The notes beneath the pieces are model-generated. The model searched no databases. It had not been told where the DNA came from and worked only from the letters and a program-made list of their open reading frames with translations. Below are positions 1-5,584 of a stretch of DNA of 6,104 nucleotides, in pieces; position 1 is the first letter of the stretch, and every line of letters begins with the position of its first letter. The stretch covers positions 1 through 6,104 of the forward strand of contig CATLIJ010000160.1 in NCBI GenBank assembly GCA_949948825.1, given 5' to 3'. Both the position numbers and the translations under genes were made by a program. The DNA is from an uncultured Clostridiaceae bacterium. Lineage in GTDB: Bacteria > Bacillota > Clostridia > Lachnospirales > Lachnospiraceae.

Positions 1-103
1 ACTGGCTTCTATGGCTGTTCCACCATTCCTGCCATTCTCCTGGTTCTGCCTTTCCGGCGGCAACCTCCAAAAACTTCTGTTTCATCTCATCCTGAAAATT
101 CAT
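1..103 (-). CDS. N-terminal 34 codons of an unrecognised protein, cut by window edge
   Basis: The frame starts at an ATG (101-103) and stays open to the left edge, giving a hydrophilic peptide that begins MNFQDEMKQKFLEVAAG and contains the tryptophan-rich stretch EWQEWW. An in-frame TAA lies eight codons upstream, so this ATG is the first possible methionine. An AGGA just upstream and a G-rich AAGGGGG further off are the only ribosome-binding candidates, and neither is ideal. It lies 54 nt downstream of the broken YkgJ-family gene on the same strand and may be cotranscribed with it. I do not recognise the family from this fragment. That it is a real gene is likely because of its start, codon pattern and position; its function is unknown. 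Confidence 0.6.
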   Translation of the reverse strand, partial: MNFQDEMKQKFLEVAAGKAEPGEWQEWWNSHRSQ

Positions 104-157
104 GAGTCCTGTGATGCCCCCTTTTTATGTACTTCTTTCTAATAGGTCAAGCCCTTC

Positions 158-591
158 CTATCTCTTTCTGAGATGAAATCTGTATTCCCTCTTTAATCTC
201 TCAAAAATCTCAAAAGCCACCGGACATACTTGCACTGCTTCCAGAACACTGTACAGGCTCCATAAACGGTCTGGCTGATTGGTATAAGGATACTTTTTGC
301 AATTGTCTGGCCTGCATTCCTCTAATTTACACGAACCATCCTCCTGAAGAAAATCACAGGGACAATGCTTGCATCCTTTTCCAGATCTTCCCTTGGAATA
401 GATCCTGCATACATTTTGCAACAATTTCTGCACTGACTGCAATCATAATCTGCAAATAATTCCTTGTGCAGCTGTGCAAACTGGCGATCTAATTTCTTCT
501 CATCTGCATGGTATTTTAAATAGGTACGAAATCTCAGATTTTCCTCTTCCTTCTTCTGAGCTTCTGTTTTTACCTGTTGTGGTTTTAGCAT
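158..591 (-). pseudogene. YkgJ-family (CxxCxxCC) cysteine cluster protein, broken by internal deletion and frameshift
   Basis: Two overlapping frames together read as one protein. The first (start ATG 589-591, AGGAGG five bases upstream) gives about 74 good residues, including the cluster CSQCRNCC (residues 51-58) and IPREDLEKDA, then leaves the family frame and stops near 322. The second frame takes over near 370 with CPCDFLQEDGSCK, CRPDNCKKYPY and the C-terminal EIFERLKREYRF, ending in TAG at 158-160. The YkgJ/UPF0153 family carries CxxCxxCC followed by C-x-F, C and RPxxC motifs, thought to bind a metal or iron-sulfur cluster; its biochemical role is unsettled. N- and C-terminal parts total about 144 residues, against about 165-170 that I recall for relatives, and the residues linking the two motifs are missing. 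The simplest reading is an out-of-frame deletion at about 365-378. A sequencing error alone would not explain the missing linker. Confidence 0.8.
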
Positions 592-850
592 AATATCCTC
601 CTGCTTTTACCGCAAAGTCTTGTCCTATGAATTATTTGATTGTATTTGCGGAAATTTTTTATATTCTCTTGTGAAAGCTGTGGAAAAAACTCACTGATTT
701 CATCTGGAGAATCTCTTTATCTTCTATTATATACAGATGTTTGCTGGTTTTCAAGTTCTGCAGCATGTCTCAGTACAGTTCTGACGTCAGGGAATCTGCT
801 TTTTGTCCGGCTCTGTTGAAAAAGAATCAACCATTCTCCCAATTCACCTT
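592..850. other. Intergenic region between recombinase and YkgJ-family gene
   Basis: I find no gene here. The minus-strand half nearest the YkgJ gene holds the promoter at 726-754 and a leader with a 7-bp inverted repeat, CCGCAAA against TTTGCGG (610-616 and 645-651, 28-nt loop), ending just before the Shine-Dalgarno sequence. The half nearest the recombinase contains a perfect 10-bp palindrome, CTGACGTCAG (781-790), and only short open stretches with no family resemblance. I see no convincing intrinsic terminator after the recombinase stop. Confidence 0.5.
726..754 (-). promoter_or_regulatory. Sigma-A type promoter of the YkgJ-family gene
   Basis: On the minus strand TTGAAA (749-754) and TATAAT (726-731) are separated by exactly 17 bases, a near-consensus housekeeping promoter pointing at the ATG at 591. 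Transcription would start near 718-719 and give a leader of about 127 nt. The broken gene downstream therefore still has strong-looking transcription signals. Confidence 0.75.
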
Positions 851-1453
851 CTACCTTTTTCTCTTCCGCCCCCCAACCTTCCGATAAAAAGAAGACTTGG
901 ACATATTACATAGCCGTGCTGCTTCCTTCCCGGAGATTTCTTTTGAGATCCACCGCCTGCTCACATTTCTGAAATTATCCGGAAGAGGGTCCTCTGGCCT
1001 TCCAAACCGAACTCCCCGCTGTTTGGCTGCCTCGATTCCCTCCTTCTGCCTCTGCCGAATACAGTCCCTCTCATTTTCTGCCACAAAAGACAATACCTGC
1101 AATACAATATCACTTAAAAATGTCCCCATAAGATCCTTCCCCCGCCGTGTATCCAAAAGAGGCATGTCAATCACCACAATGTCCACCTTTTTTTCTTTTG
1201 TCAATACCCGCCATTGTTCCAGAATCTCCTCATAGTTTCTTCCTAGCCGGTCAATGCTTTTCACATACAGCAAATCATCCTCCTTCAGCCTTTTCAGCAT
1301 GCGGTTGTACATGGGGCGGTCAAAATCTTTGCCTGATTGCTTATCTATATAAATATTTCCCTCTTCCACCTGCATTTCATTGAGAGCAGCCATCTGCCTG
1401 TCCTCATTCTGCTCTCTTGTGCTGACCCGCACGTAACCATATGTATTCCCCAT
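851..1453 (-). CDS. Small serine recombinase (resolvase/invertase family), 200 aa
   Basis: This is a complete serine recombinase of the resolvase/DNA-invertase size class. The catalytic domain spans about residues 4-145: YVRVSTREQ carries the nucleophile Ser11 with Arg9, and SIDRLGRN carries Asp68, Arg69 and Arg72, spaced as in gamma-delta resolvase. SFVAENERDCIRQRQKEG forms the long E-helix leading to GVRFGRP. The C-terminal DNA-binding helix-turn-helix is at about 173-193 (SGKEAARLCNMSKSSFYRKV), followed by a basic tail, GGRKRKR. Such enzymes cut and rejoin DNA at short dyad sites by a phosphoserine intermediate, resolving cointegrates or inverting segments. The ATG at 1451-1453 is preceded by AAGGAGG with four bases between. 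There is no transposase or other mobility gene in the window, so it appears solitary; its target site is unknown. Confidence 0.93.
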   Translation of the reverse strand: MGNTYGYVRVSTREQNEDRQMAALNEMQVEEGNIYIDKQSGKDFDRPMYNRMLKRLKEDDLLYVKSIDRLGRNYEEILEQWRVLTKEKKVDIVVIDMPLLDTRRGKDLMGTFLSDIVLQVLSFVAENERDCIRQRQKEGIEAAKQRGVRFGRPEDPLPDNFRNVSRRWISKEISGKEAARLCNMSKSSFYRKVGGRKRKR

Positions 1454-1503
1454 TACTCCTCCTTACTCTTTTGAATGTACTGCGCTTCCTGTTTCCAGCA
1501 AAC

Positions 1504-1530
1504 CTCCCTTTTGGGAATGGCTCCCTTTTG
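1504..1530. repeat. Two direct copies of a 10-mer, 17-bp period, in the recombinase leader
   Basis: CTCCCTTTTG occurs at 1504-1513 and 1521-1530. Read as minus-strand RNA, GGGA...TCCC and TCCC-AAAA-GGGA pairings compete with each other. The repeats lie just downstream of the predicted start point, a position suited to an operator or a recombinase-binding half-site pair. Function is not shown. Confidence 0.5.
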
Positions 1531-1552
1531 TAATCATCAATCAAATACTCTA

Positions 1553-1580
1553 ATTATATGTTTTTTCGTCTATTTTACAA
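1553..1580 (-). promoter_or_regulatory. Probable promoter of the serine recombinase
   Basis: Minus-strand TTGTAA (1575-1580) and TATAAT (1553-1558) are separated by 16 bases. The start point would be near 1546, giving a leader of about 93 nt to the recombinase ATG. The -10 is perfect; the -35 matches four of six bases. Confidence 0.6.
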
Positions 1581-1611
1581 GAATAACAGGTTTAACCACA
1601 AATGTTTTTAT

Positions 1612-1662
1612 CGTCCTAATTTCATTTTTTATTTTTCTCCACAATCCTGTTGTCTTAGGACG
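1612..1662. repeat. Perfect 8-bp inverted repeat flanking a 35-bp AT-rich segment
   Basis: CGTCCTAA (1612-1619) and TTAGGACG (1655-1662) are exact reverse complements separated by 35 bp. They sit upstream of the recombinase promoter and just beyond the kinase terminator. The spacing is too wide for a stable terminator stem, so a DNA-level role such as protein binding is more likely if there is any. An 8-bp match in AT-rich DNA can also arise by chance. Confidence 0.45.
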
Positions 1663-1678
1663 CATTTTGCTATGATGC

Positions 1679-1724
1679 AAAAAAACAGACCCTATTGTGA
1701 TTATTTCACAACAGAGTCTGTTTT
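1679..1724 (-). terminator. Intrinsic terminator of the two-component operon
   Basis: The arms AAAACAGAC (1682-1690) and GTCTGTTTT (1716-1724) pair perfectly, and a second inner helix, TTGTGA with TCACAA (1695-1700 and 1706-1711), closes on a five-base loop. On the minus strand the stem is followed by seven T residues. The inner loop contains the kinase stop codon (1701-1703), so the terminator begins inside the last codons of the kinase gene. It separates the two-component operon from the recombinase downstream. Confidence 0.85.
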
Positions 1725-3413
1725 GTTATCCTCTCTCCACCGCTGCAGGCTGAACCAAAAGACCACTCCATCCGCCGCATTTTCCACTCCGCAGCTTTGA
1801 TGATGAGCCTCCAGGATGGCCTTTACAATTGACAGCCCGATTCCGCTGCCTCCATAGGACCTGGTTCGGGCTTTGTCCACTTTATAAAATTTGGTCCATA
1901 AGTTAGGAATATCTTCTTCCGGAATAGGATTTCCCGTGTTAAACATCCGGACAATCACGGTCTCTGAATCCTTCTCTGTCCAGATCCGGATGATGCGCTC
2001 TCCATCCAGATGATTCATGGCATTGTTCAGATAATTGGTCATAACCTCCTCAATCTTAAATTCATCCGCCACCACATACAAAGGTTCCTGAAAATCAAAA
2101 ATCACCCGAGCCTCCTTTTGCCCCAAAAGGATTCTGGCAGAACTAAGCAAATCCCGAATCAGCCCATGAATGTCAAACCGCTCCAGAACCGGAGTGTCAC
2201 TGCCAAATTCCAAAGCGCTTAAGGTCAGAAGCTGCTTTACCATTTTGTTCATTTTCCCGGCTTCATCCACAATCACCTCGCAGTAATAATCCCTGCTCTC
2301 CTTATCTTCGCACATTCCCTCTCCCAATCCCTCCGCATAACCTTGAATAAGGGCAATGGGTGTCTTCAGCTCGTGGGACACATTGGCAATAAATTCCTTC
2401 CGCATCTCATCAATCTGAATTTTTTCTTCAATATCATGCTGCAGCTGCTGGTTGGCATCCTGCAAAGCCCCTATGGTTTCCTTCAGCTTATCGGACAATG
2501 TGTTCATACTCCGCCCCAGCACGCCGATCTCATCTTTGGAGTCCCCTTCATATTTTACATCAAAATCCAGTTCACACATCCGCTCAGACAATGCAGCCAG
2601 ACGCATGAGAGGATTCGTCACCCGGTTTGTGACAAAATACATCAAAATGCTTCCAACAACAAGAGAGGTAAGGCCCACAAAGGTAGTAAAACGGTTTGTC
2701 AGCATCACACTTTCCCGAATGCTTGCCAATGGCATGGACATAATAAACAGCGTGCTGTTATCTGACAAAAATCCCCAGCTTTCCATATAGCTGGATCGAA
2801 ACCGGTTGTCATAATTGGTCTCAATCACATAATTTTCATGTTTTTTCAAAACGGTTGTCCTCTTCCCCCGAATGCCAAGCACATACCGCTGCACCTTCTG
2901 AACCAGATAATCACTGTCCCGCCCTGCCCCTAAAATCATGGCTCCTGTATTGCTGTCAATCAAAACCATGTTAATATTGTTCTTATCCCCATATCCCCGA
3001 ATCATTCCAAGAAGAGTCCGATTCAAACTCTCTTCTGGCAAAGCCTGTATTTCATTTTCATTTTGCTGTTCCAAATCTTCCTGTGCAGAAAATCTCTCTG
3101 AATCATTTTCTCCAGCTTCCCCGGATGGAAATTCCCCTGACCGATGGTCAGAAGACCTGCTCCAAATCTCCCATTCAGACTGGAGTTCACCGGCAATCAC
3201 ATCTCCAATGGTGGCTCCATCCCTTGTTTTCTCCATCACCGCAGCATCAATGTCCTCATAAGCCTCTTCCATTTCCTTCCGCTTTTCATCTACATAATAC
3301 CGCTCCAGCCACCAGTTATTAATAGCCCATACAGCAAACAGCACTGCTGTCAAAAGCCCTACAAAAATAAGCATGATCCGATGGCGGATCGAATGCTTCC
3401 GGAAATCCTTCAT
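1701..3413 (-). CDS. Membrane sensor histidine kinase (HAMP-HisKA-HATPase), 570 aa
   Basis: This protein senses an unknown signal and phosphorylates the response regulator encoded just upstream. The first transmembrane helix is at about 12-31, followed by an extracytoplasmic sensor region of about 33-240, and a second helix at about 243-261. HAMP follows (about 262-315; VTNPLMRLAAL), then a short coiled coil. The dimerisation/phosphoacceptor domain carries FIANVSHELKTP with His347. The ATPase domain shows the N box (NYLNNA, Asn460/464), the G1 region FNTGNPIP, the F box WTKFYKVDKA and the G2 box GGSGIGLS (521-528). In G1 the usual Asp is Asn492, a change I recall as common in this VanS-like clostridial subgroup. 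The sensor contains an acidic, Ser/Glu-rich low-complexity insertion at about 88-128. The ATG overlaps the regulator stop as ATGA and is preceded by GAGG at seven bases. Confidence 0.95.
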   Translation of the reverse strand: MKDFRKHSIRHRIMLIFVGLLTAVLFAVWAINNWWLERYYVDEKRKEMEEAYEDIDAAVMEKTRDGATIGDVIAGELQSEWEIWSRSSDHRSGEFPSGEAGENDSERFSAQEDLEQQNENEIQALPEESLNRTLLGMIRGYGDKNNINMVLIDSNTGAMILGAGRDSDYLVQKVQRYVLGIRGKRTTVLKKHENYVIETNYDNRFRSSYMESWGFLSDNSTLFIMSMPLASIRESVMLTNRFTTFVGLTSLVVGSILMYFVTNRVTNPLMRLAALSERMCELDFDVKYEGDSKDEIGVLGRSMNTLSDKLKETIGALQDANQQLQHDIEEKIQIDEMRKEFIANVSHELKTPIALIQGYAEGLGEGMCEDKESRDYYCEVIVDEAGKMNKMVKQLLTLSALEFGSDTPVLERFDIHGLIRDLLSSARILLGQKEARVIFDFQEPLYVVADEFKIEEVMTNYLNNAMNHLDGERIIRIWTEKDSETVIVRMFNTGNPIPEEDIPNLWTKFYKVDKARTRSYGGSGIGLSIVKAILEAHHQSCGVENAADGVVFWFSLQRWREDNKTDSVVK

Positions 3414-4087
3414 TGGTTCACCTCAAACTTGTAGCCCATTCCCCAAATGGTCTTAATATAATCCCCCTTTTCTCCCATTTTGCTCCGAAGCTTTTTCACA
3501 TGAGTATCAATGGTCCTGGCATCGCCAAAATAGTCATAATTCCATACATGATTTAAGATTTTCTCCCTGGAAAGGGCCAATCCCTGATTCTCCACAAAAT
3601 ATGCCAGCAATTCAAACTCCTTGTAGCTTAAATCCACGGTCTGTCCGTCAATCGTCACCTGATGAGCTGCCTTATCAATCCGGATGCCTCCTGCCTCTGT
3701 GGTATTTTCAGACACTGCCTTGCTTCTCCGCAAAATAGCCTCCACCCTGGCTACCAGAATCTTCGGACTGAAGGGTTTGGAAATATATTCATCCACCCCC
3801 ATCTTAAATCCCTGCAGTTCATCCCGTTCCTCTCCCCGGGCTGTCAGCATAATTACAGGTGTTTTGGAATACTGCCGGATGGTTTTTAAGACCTCCCACC
3901 CATCCATCTTGGGCATCATCACATCCAGAATCACCAGCCCAATATCCTTCTGATTAAAAAAGATCTCCACAGCCTGCTCCCCATCCTCTGCCTCTATTAC
4001 CTGGAAGCCCTTCACGGTCAGGAAATCCCGCACCAGCTTCCGCATTCTTGCTTCATCATCCACTACCAGCACCTTTACCATATCCAT
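3410..4087 (-). CDS. OmpR/PhoB-family response regulator, 225 aa
   Basis: This is the DNA-binding partner of the downstream histidine kinase. The receiver domain (residues 1-120) has the acidic pair Asp10/Asp11, the phosphoacceptor Asp55 in VILDVMMPKMDG, Thr82 and the Lys104-Pro pair, so all key residues are present. The C-terminal winged helix (about 130-225) contains DLSYKEFELLAYF and the recognition region ARTIDTHVKKLRSKM, ending in GMGYKFEV. I chose the ATG at 4085-4087 because AAGGAGG lies nine bases upstream. A TTG at 4094-4096 extends the frame by three codons but abuts the Shine-Dalgarno sequence directly. The stop overlaps the kinase start, so the two are translationally coupled. Two 9-mers with 11-nt period ahead of the predicted promoter suggest it activates its own operon. 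Confidence 0.95.
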   Translation of the reverse strand: MDMVKVLVVDDEARMRKLVRDFLTVKGFQVIEAEDGEQAVEIFFNQKDIGLVILDVMMPKMDGWEVLKTIRQYSKTPVIMLTARGEERDELQGFKMGVDEYISKPFSPKILVARVEAILRRSKAVSENTTEAGGIRIDKAAHQVTIDGQTVDLSYKEFELLAYFVENQGLALSREKILNHVWNYDYFGDARTIDTHVKKLRSKMGEKGDYIKTIWGMGYKFEVNQ

Positions 4088-4096
4088 ATTCCGCAA

Positions 4097-4103
4097 CCTC
4101 CTT
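4097..4103 (-). promoter_or_regulatory. Ribosome binding site that fixes the response regulator start
   Basis: AAGGAGG is followed directly by a TTG and, nine bases on, by the ATG at 4085-4087. The spacing supports the ATG and excludes the TTG. The site lies only six bases from the end of the structured element at 4110-4261, so folding of that element could affect ribosome access. Confidence 0.8.
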
Positions 4104-4109
4104 TTTGTT

Positions 4110-4261
4110 GTAACAATTCGAACGGCGGGGAAACTGACATGAATTTTGGCTTACAAGCGAGCCTGACGTCCAAAATTCATGTCAGTTTCCCCATCAGGCG
4201 AATGCCCGATGCTTCTTGCCCGTCTTCGGCGGAAAAGAAGATGCCCCGTCTGAGCGGTTAC
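4110..4261. repeat. Cloverleaf-like inverted-repeat element (MITE/REP-like) in the two-component leader
   Basis: A block of about 152 bp is bounded by imperfect terminal inverted repeats: GTAAC-N3-TC-N2-ACGG at the left, and its partner ending in GGTTAC at the right. Inside are three consecutive hairpins. The first has perfect 23-bp arms (4127-4149 and 4170-4192) with a 20-nt loop. The second is CATC-a-GGC paired with GCC-c-GATG (4192-4211). The third is CTTCTT paired with AAGAAG (4212-4217 and 4235-4240). If the termini also pair, the fold is a four-way, cloverleaf-like structure. No U tract follows the big stem in either direction, so it is not a simple terminator. The composition is unlike the AT-rich flanks, which suggests an inserted dispersed repeat. 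I cannot count other copies from one window. Confidence 0.7.
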
Positions 4262-4272
4262 TTTTTACCTGT

Positions 4273-4301
4273 ATTTTAACAAATCTTTTTCTCGATTTCC
4301 A
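4273..4301 (-). promoter_or_regulatory. Candidate promoter of the two-component operon
   Basis: Minus-strand TGGAAA (4296-4301) and TAAAAT (4273-4278) are separated by 17 bases. The -35 matches the housekeeping consensus at four of six positions, consistent with a promoter that needs an activator. The start point would be near 4266, so the leader of about 178 nt would consist almost wholly of the structured element. Confidence 0.5.
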
Positions 4302-4304
4302 CTG

Positions 4305-4324
4305 TTTCACAGAGATTTCACAGA
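4305..4324 (-). promoter_or_regulatory. Candidate response-regulator operator: two direct 9-mers, 11-nt period
   Basis: TCTGTGAAA occurs twice on the minus strand (4316-4324 and 4305-4313), starting 11 bases apart. OmpR/PhoB-family dimers bind head-to-tail direct repeats of about 10-11 nt. The pair ends three bases upstream of the predicted -35, the usual place for an activator contacting sigma factor. Autoregulation by the product of the adjacent regulator gene is the inference. Confidence 0.55.
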
Positions 4325-4375
4325 TTGAGAAACTACCCTGTTTTTATTTTGTCCAAAAAACAAATGTTTTTGCGT

Positions 4376-4416
4376 AAAAGCAAAAGTCCGGAAACACTCT
4401 TTTGCGTCTCCGGACT
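4376..4416 (-). terminator. Intrinsic terminator of the collagen-like gene
   Basis: Perfect 8-bp arms, AGTCCGGA (4385-4392) and TCCGGACT (4409-4416), with a 16-nt loop that can pair further, are followed on the minus strand by TTTTGCTTTT. It lies about 80 nt after the collagen-like stop codon. The plus strand has no T run after the stem, so it acts in the minus direction only. Confidence 0.75.
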
Positions 4417-4495
4417 CTCTCAATATAGAACCCATCCAAACAACATATTTTTTTCGGGGAAAAGTCTCTGTAAAAAAGCTCCCATGTCCATTCAT

Positions 4496-5584
4496 TCAGT
4501 CTAACTTTTGTATGGTAACAGATGTATTGCTGTACGCTCCATCTGGTCTGCTCGTAACCAATGCAATATTTAACGGAGCATTGGTCACATGAATAATACT
4601 GTTTCCGGAAAGCGCTTCGGTATCGCCTGTATTGACTGTCGCCACAGCTGTTGTACCTGGAATCGTAATTCCATTGCTGGCCAGATTTACCCCTGCCAAA
4701 AAGGAGGGAGTAGCTGGATTTGTATTGGAAACTACAGTGTTATAAGTCACCATATAATTTCCATTTTCCGTCATAGTAAAGATTCCGGTTCCCACTGTAT
4801 GAGTAATCGCAGTCCCCACAGATACTGGATTTATATTAAATATAAGCTCTTCATCTGCTGCGCCTGGGGTTTGGACCGAATCATTAAAAGCAGTAAGTGC
4901 GTTCAGTTCCCTTGCCGGACCCACAGGACCAGCAGGACCGGTTGGACCAGTTGGACCAGTTGCTCCCGTCGGACCTGTCGCCCCCACTGGGCCTGCCGCT
5001 CCCGTTGGACCTGCTGCCCCCGCCGGACCTGCCGCTCCCGCTGGGCCGGTTGCCCCCACCGGACCTGTCGCTCCTGCTGGACCTGCCGCTCCCGTTGGAC
5101 CTGCTGGGCCGGTTGCCCCCGTCGGACCTGTCGCTCCCGCTGGACCAGTTGCCCCCACCGGACCTGTCGCCCCCACTGGACCTGCCGCTCCCGCTGGACC
5201 TGTCGCTCCCGCTGGACCTGTTGCCCCCGTCGGACCTGTCGCTCCCACTGGACCTGCTGGGCCGGTTGCCCCCACCGGACCGATTGCCCCCACCGGACCT
5301 GTCGCTCCCGCTGGGCCGGCTGCCCCCGTCGGACCTGCCGCTCCCGTTGGACCTGCTGGGCCGGTTGCCCCCGTCGGACCTATCGCTCCCACTGGACCTG
5401 CCGCTCCAGTCGGACCTACCGCTCCTGCTGGGCCGGTTGCCCCCGTCGGACCTGCCACCCCCACTGGGCCTGCTGCCCCCACTGGACCTGTCGCCCCCAC
5501 TGGACCTGCCGCTCCCGTTGGGCCCTGCGGACCGGTCGGACCCGCTGTACCTGCTGGACCGATTGGACCGGTGGCTGCATCTAT
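4496..5584 (-). CDS. Collagen-like repeat protein with BclA-type C-terminal domain; start unresolved
   Basis: The frame encodes 73 uninterrupted G-X-Y triplets (DNA 4913-5569) followed by a 138-residue domain ending IQKLD. X is mostly Pro or Ala and Y is Thr, Val or Ala, mostly alternating GPx and GAx, with no charged residues, as in bacterial trimeric collagens. The C-terminal part (LTAFNDSVQTPG, FTMTENGNYMVTYNT, DTEALSGNSIIHV) resembles the C1q-like jelly-roll trimerisation domain of BclA-family exosporium glycoproteins, so a surface or spore-surface filament is likely. Threonines in Y positions could be glycosylated. The coordinates are the whole open frame. An in-frame TAA precedes an ATA at 5582-5584 and the first standard start is a GTG at 5498-5500, inside the repeats, giving 334 residues. 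Either translation starts there, or a one-base indel near 5585 has separated the true start. Confidence 0.85.
   Translation of the reverse strand: MDAATGPIGPAGTAGPTGPQGPTGAAGPVGATGPVGAAGPVGVAGPTGATGPAGAVGPTGAAGPVGAIGPTGATGPAGPTGAAGPTGAAGPAGATGPVGAIGPVGATGPAGPVGATGPTGATGPAGATGPAGAAGPVGATGPVGATGPAGATGPTGATGPAGPTGAAGPAGATGPVGATGPAGAAGPAGAAGPTGAAGPVGATGPTGATGPTGPTGPAGPVGPARELNALTAFNDSVQTPGAADEELIFNINPVSVGTAITHTVGTGIFTMTENGNYMVTYNTVVSNTNPATPSFLAGVNLASNGITIPGTTAVATVNTGDTEALSGNSIIHVTNAPLNIALVTSRPDGAYSNTSVTIQKLD
4913..5569 (-). repeat. Collagen G-X-Y coding repeat, 73 triplets (9-bp unit)
   Basis: The 657-bp tract is a 9-bp-phased repeat with a dominant 18-bp GPx-GAx double unit, far richer in GC than its surroundings. 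Superimposed on this, a block containing CTGCTGGGCCGGTTGCCCC recurs near 5101, 5254, 5353 and 5425, at spacings of 153, 99 and 72 bp, all multiples of 9. The spacings keep the frame, as expected from unequal recombination or slippage within the tract. Confidence 0.9.

Larger units (their letters stand above)
4104..4495. other. Intergenic region upstream of the two-component operon
   Basis: This stretch of about 390 bases holds no convincing gene. In minus-strand order it contains the collagen-gene terminator (4376-4416), an AT-rich spacer, the direct-repeat operator (4305-4324), the promoter (4273-4301) and the structured element (4110-4261). A 62-codon frame (4307-4495) runs through the terminator and operator and has no ribosome binding site, so I do not call it. 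Confidence 0.6.

Noticed and set aside
781..790. Palindrome CTGACGTCAG as an operator
   Set aside because: It is a single 10-bp palindrome with no second copy at a promoter, upstream of the -35 by more than 25 bp; possible but unsupported.
804..850. Terminator after the serine recombinase (GTTGA with TCAAC)
   Set aside because: The stem is only five base pairs and has no T run.
1147..1675. Plus-strand open frames of 66-112 codons opposite and upstream of the recombinase
   Set aside because: They are antisense or intergenic frames without ribosome binding sites or family motifs; the minus-strand recombinase explains the region.
4094..4096. TTG as the response regulator start
   Set aside because: It abuts the AAGGAGG with no spacing; the ATG at 4085-4087 has nine bases and fits family N-termini.
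4127..4192. The 23-bp perfect hairpin as an intrinsic terminator
   Set aside because: No T run follows the stem on either strand, and it lies inside a predicted leader ahead of the ribosome binding site.
4307..4495. 62-codon frame starting right after the collagen-like stop codon
   Set aside because: There is no Shine-Dalgarno sequence, it runs through a clear terminator and into the predicted operator, and its composition is unlike a protein family.
4913..5569. CRISPR array
   Set aside because: The repeats are 9- and 18-bp coding triplets with no unique spacers and no cas genes nearby.
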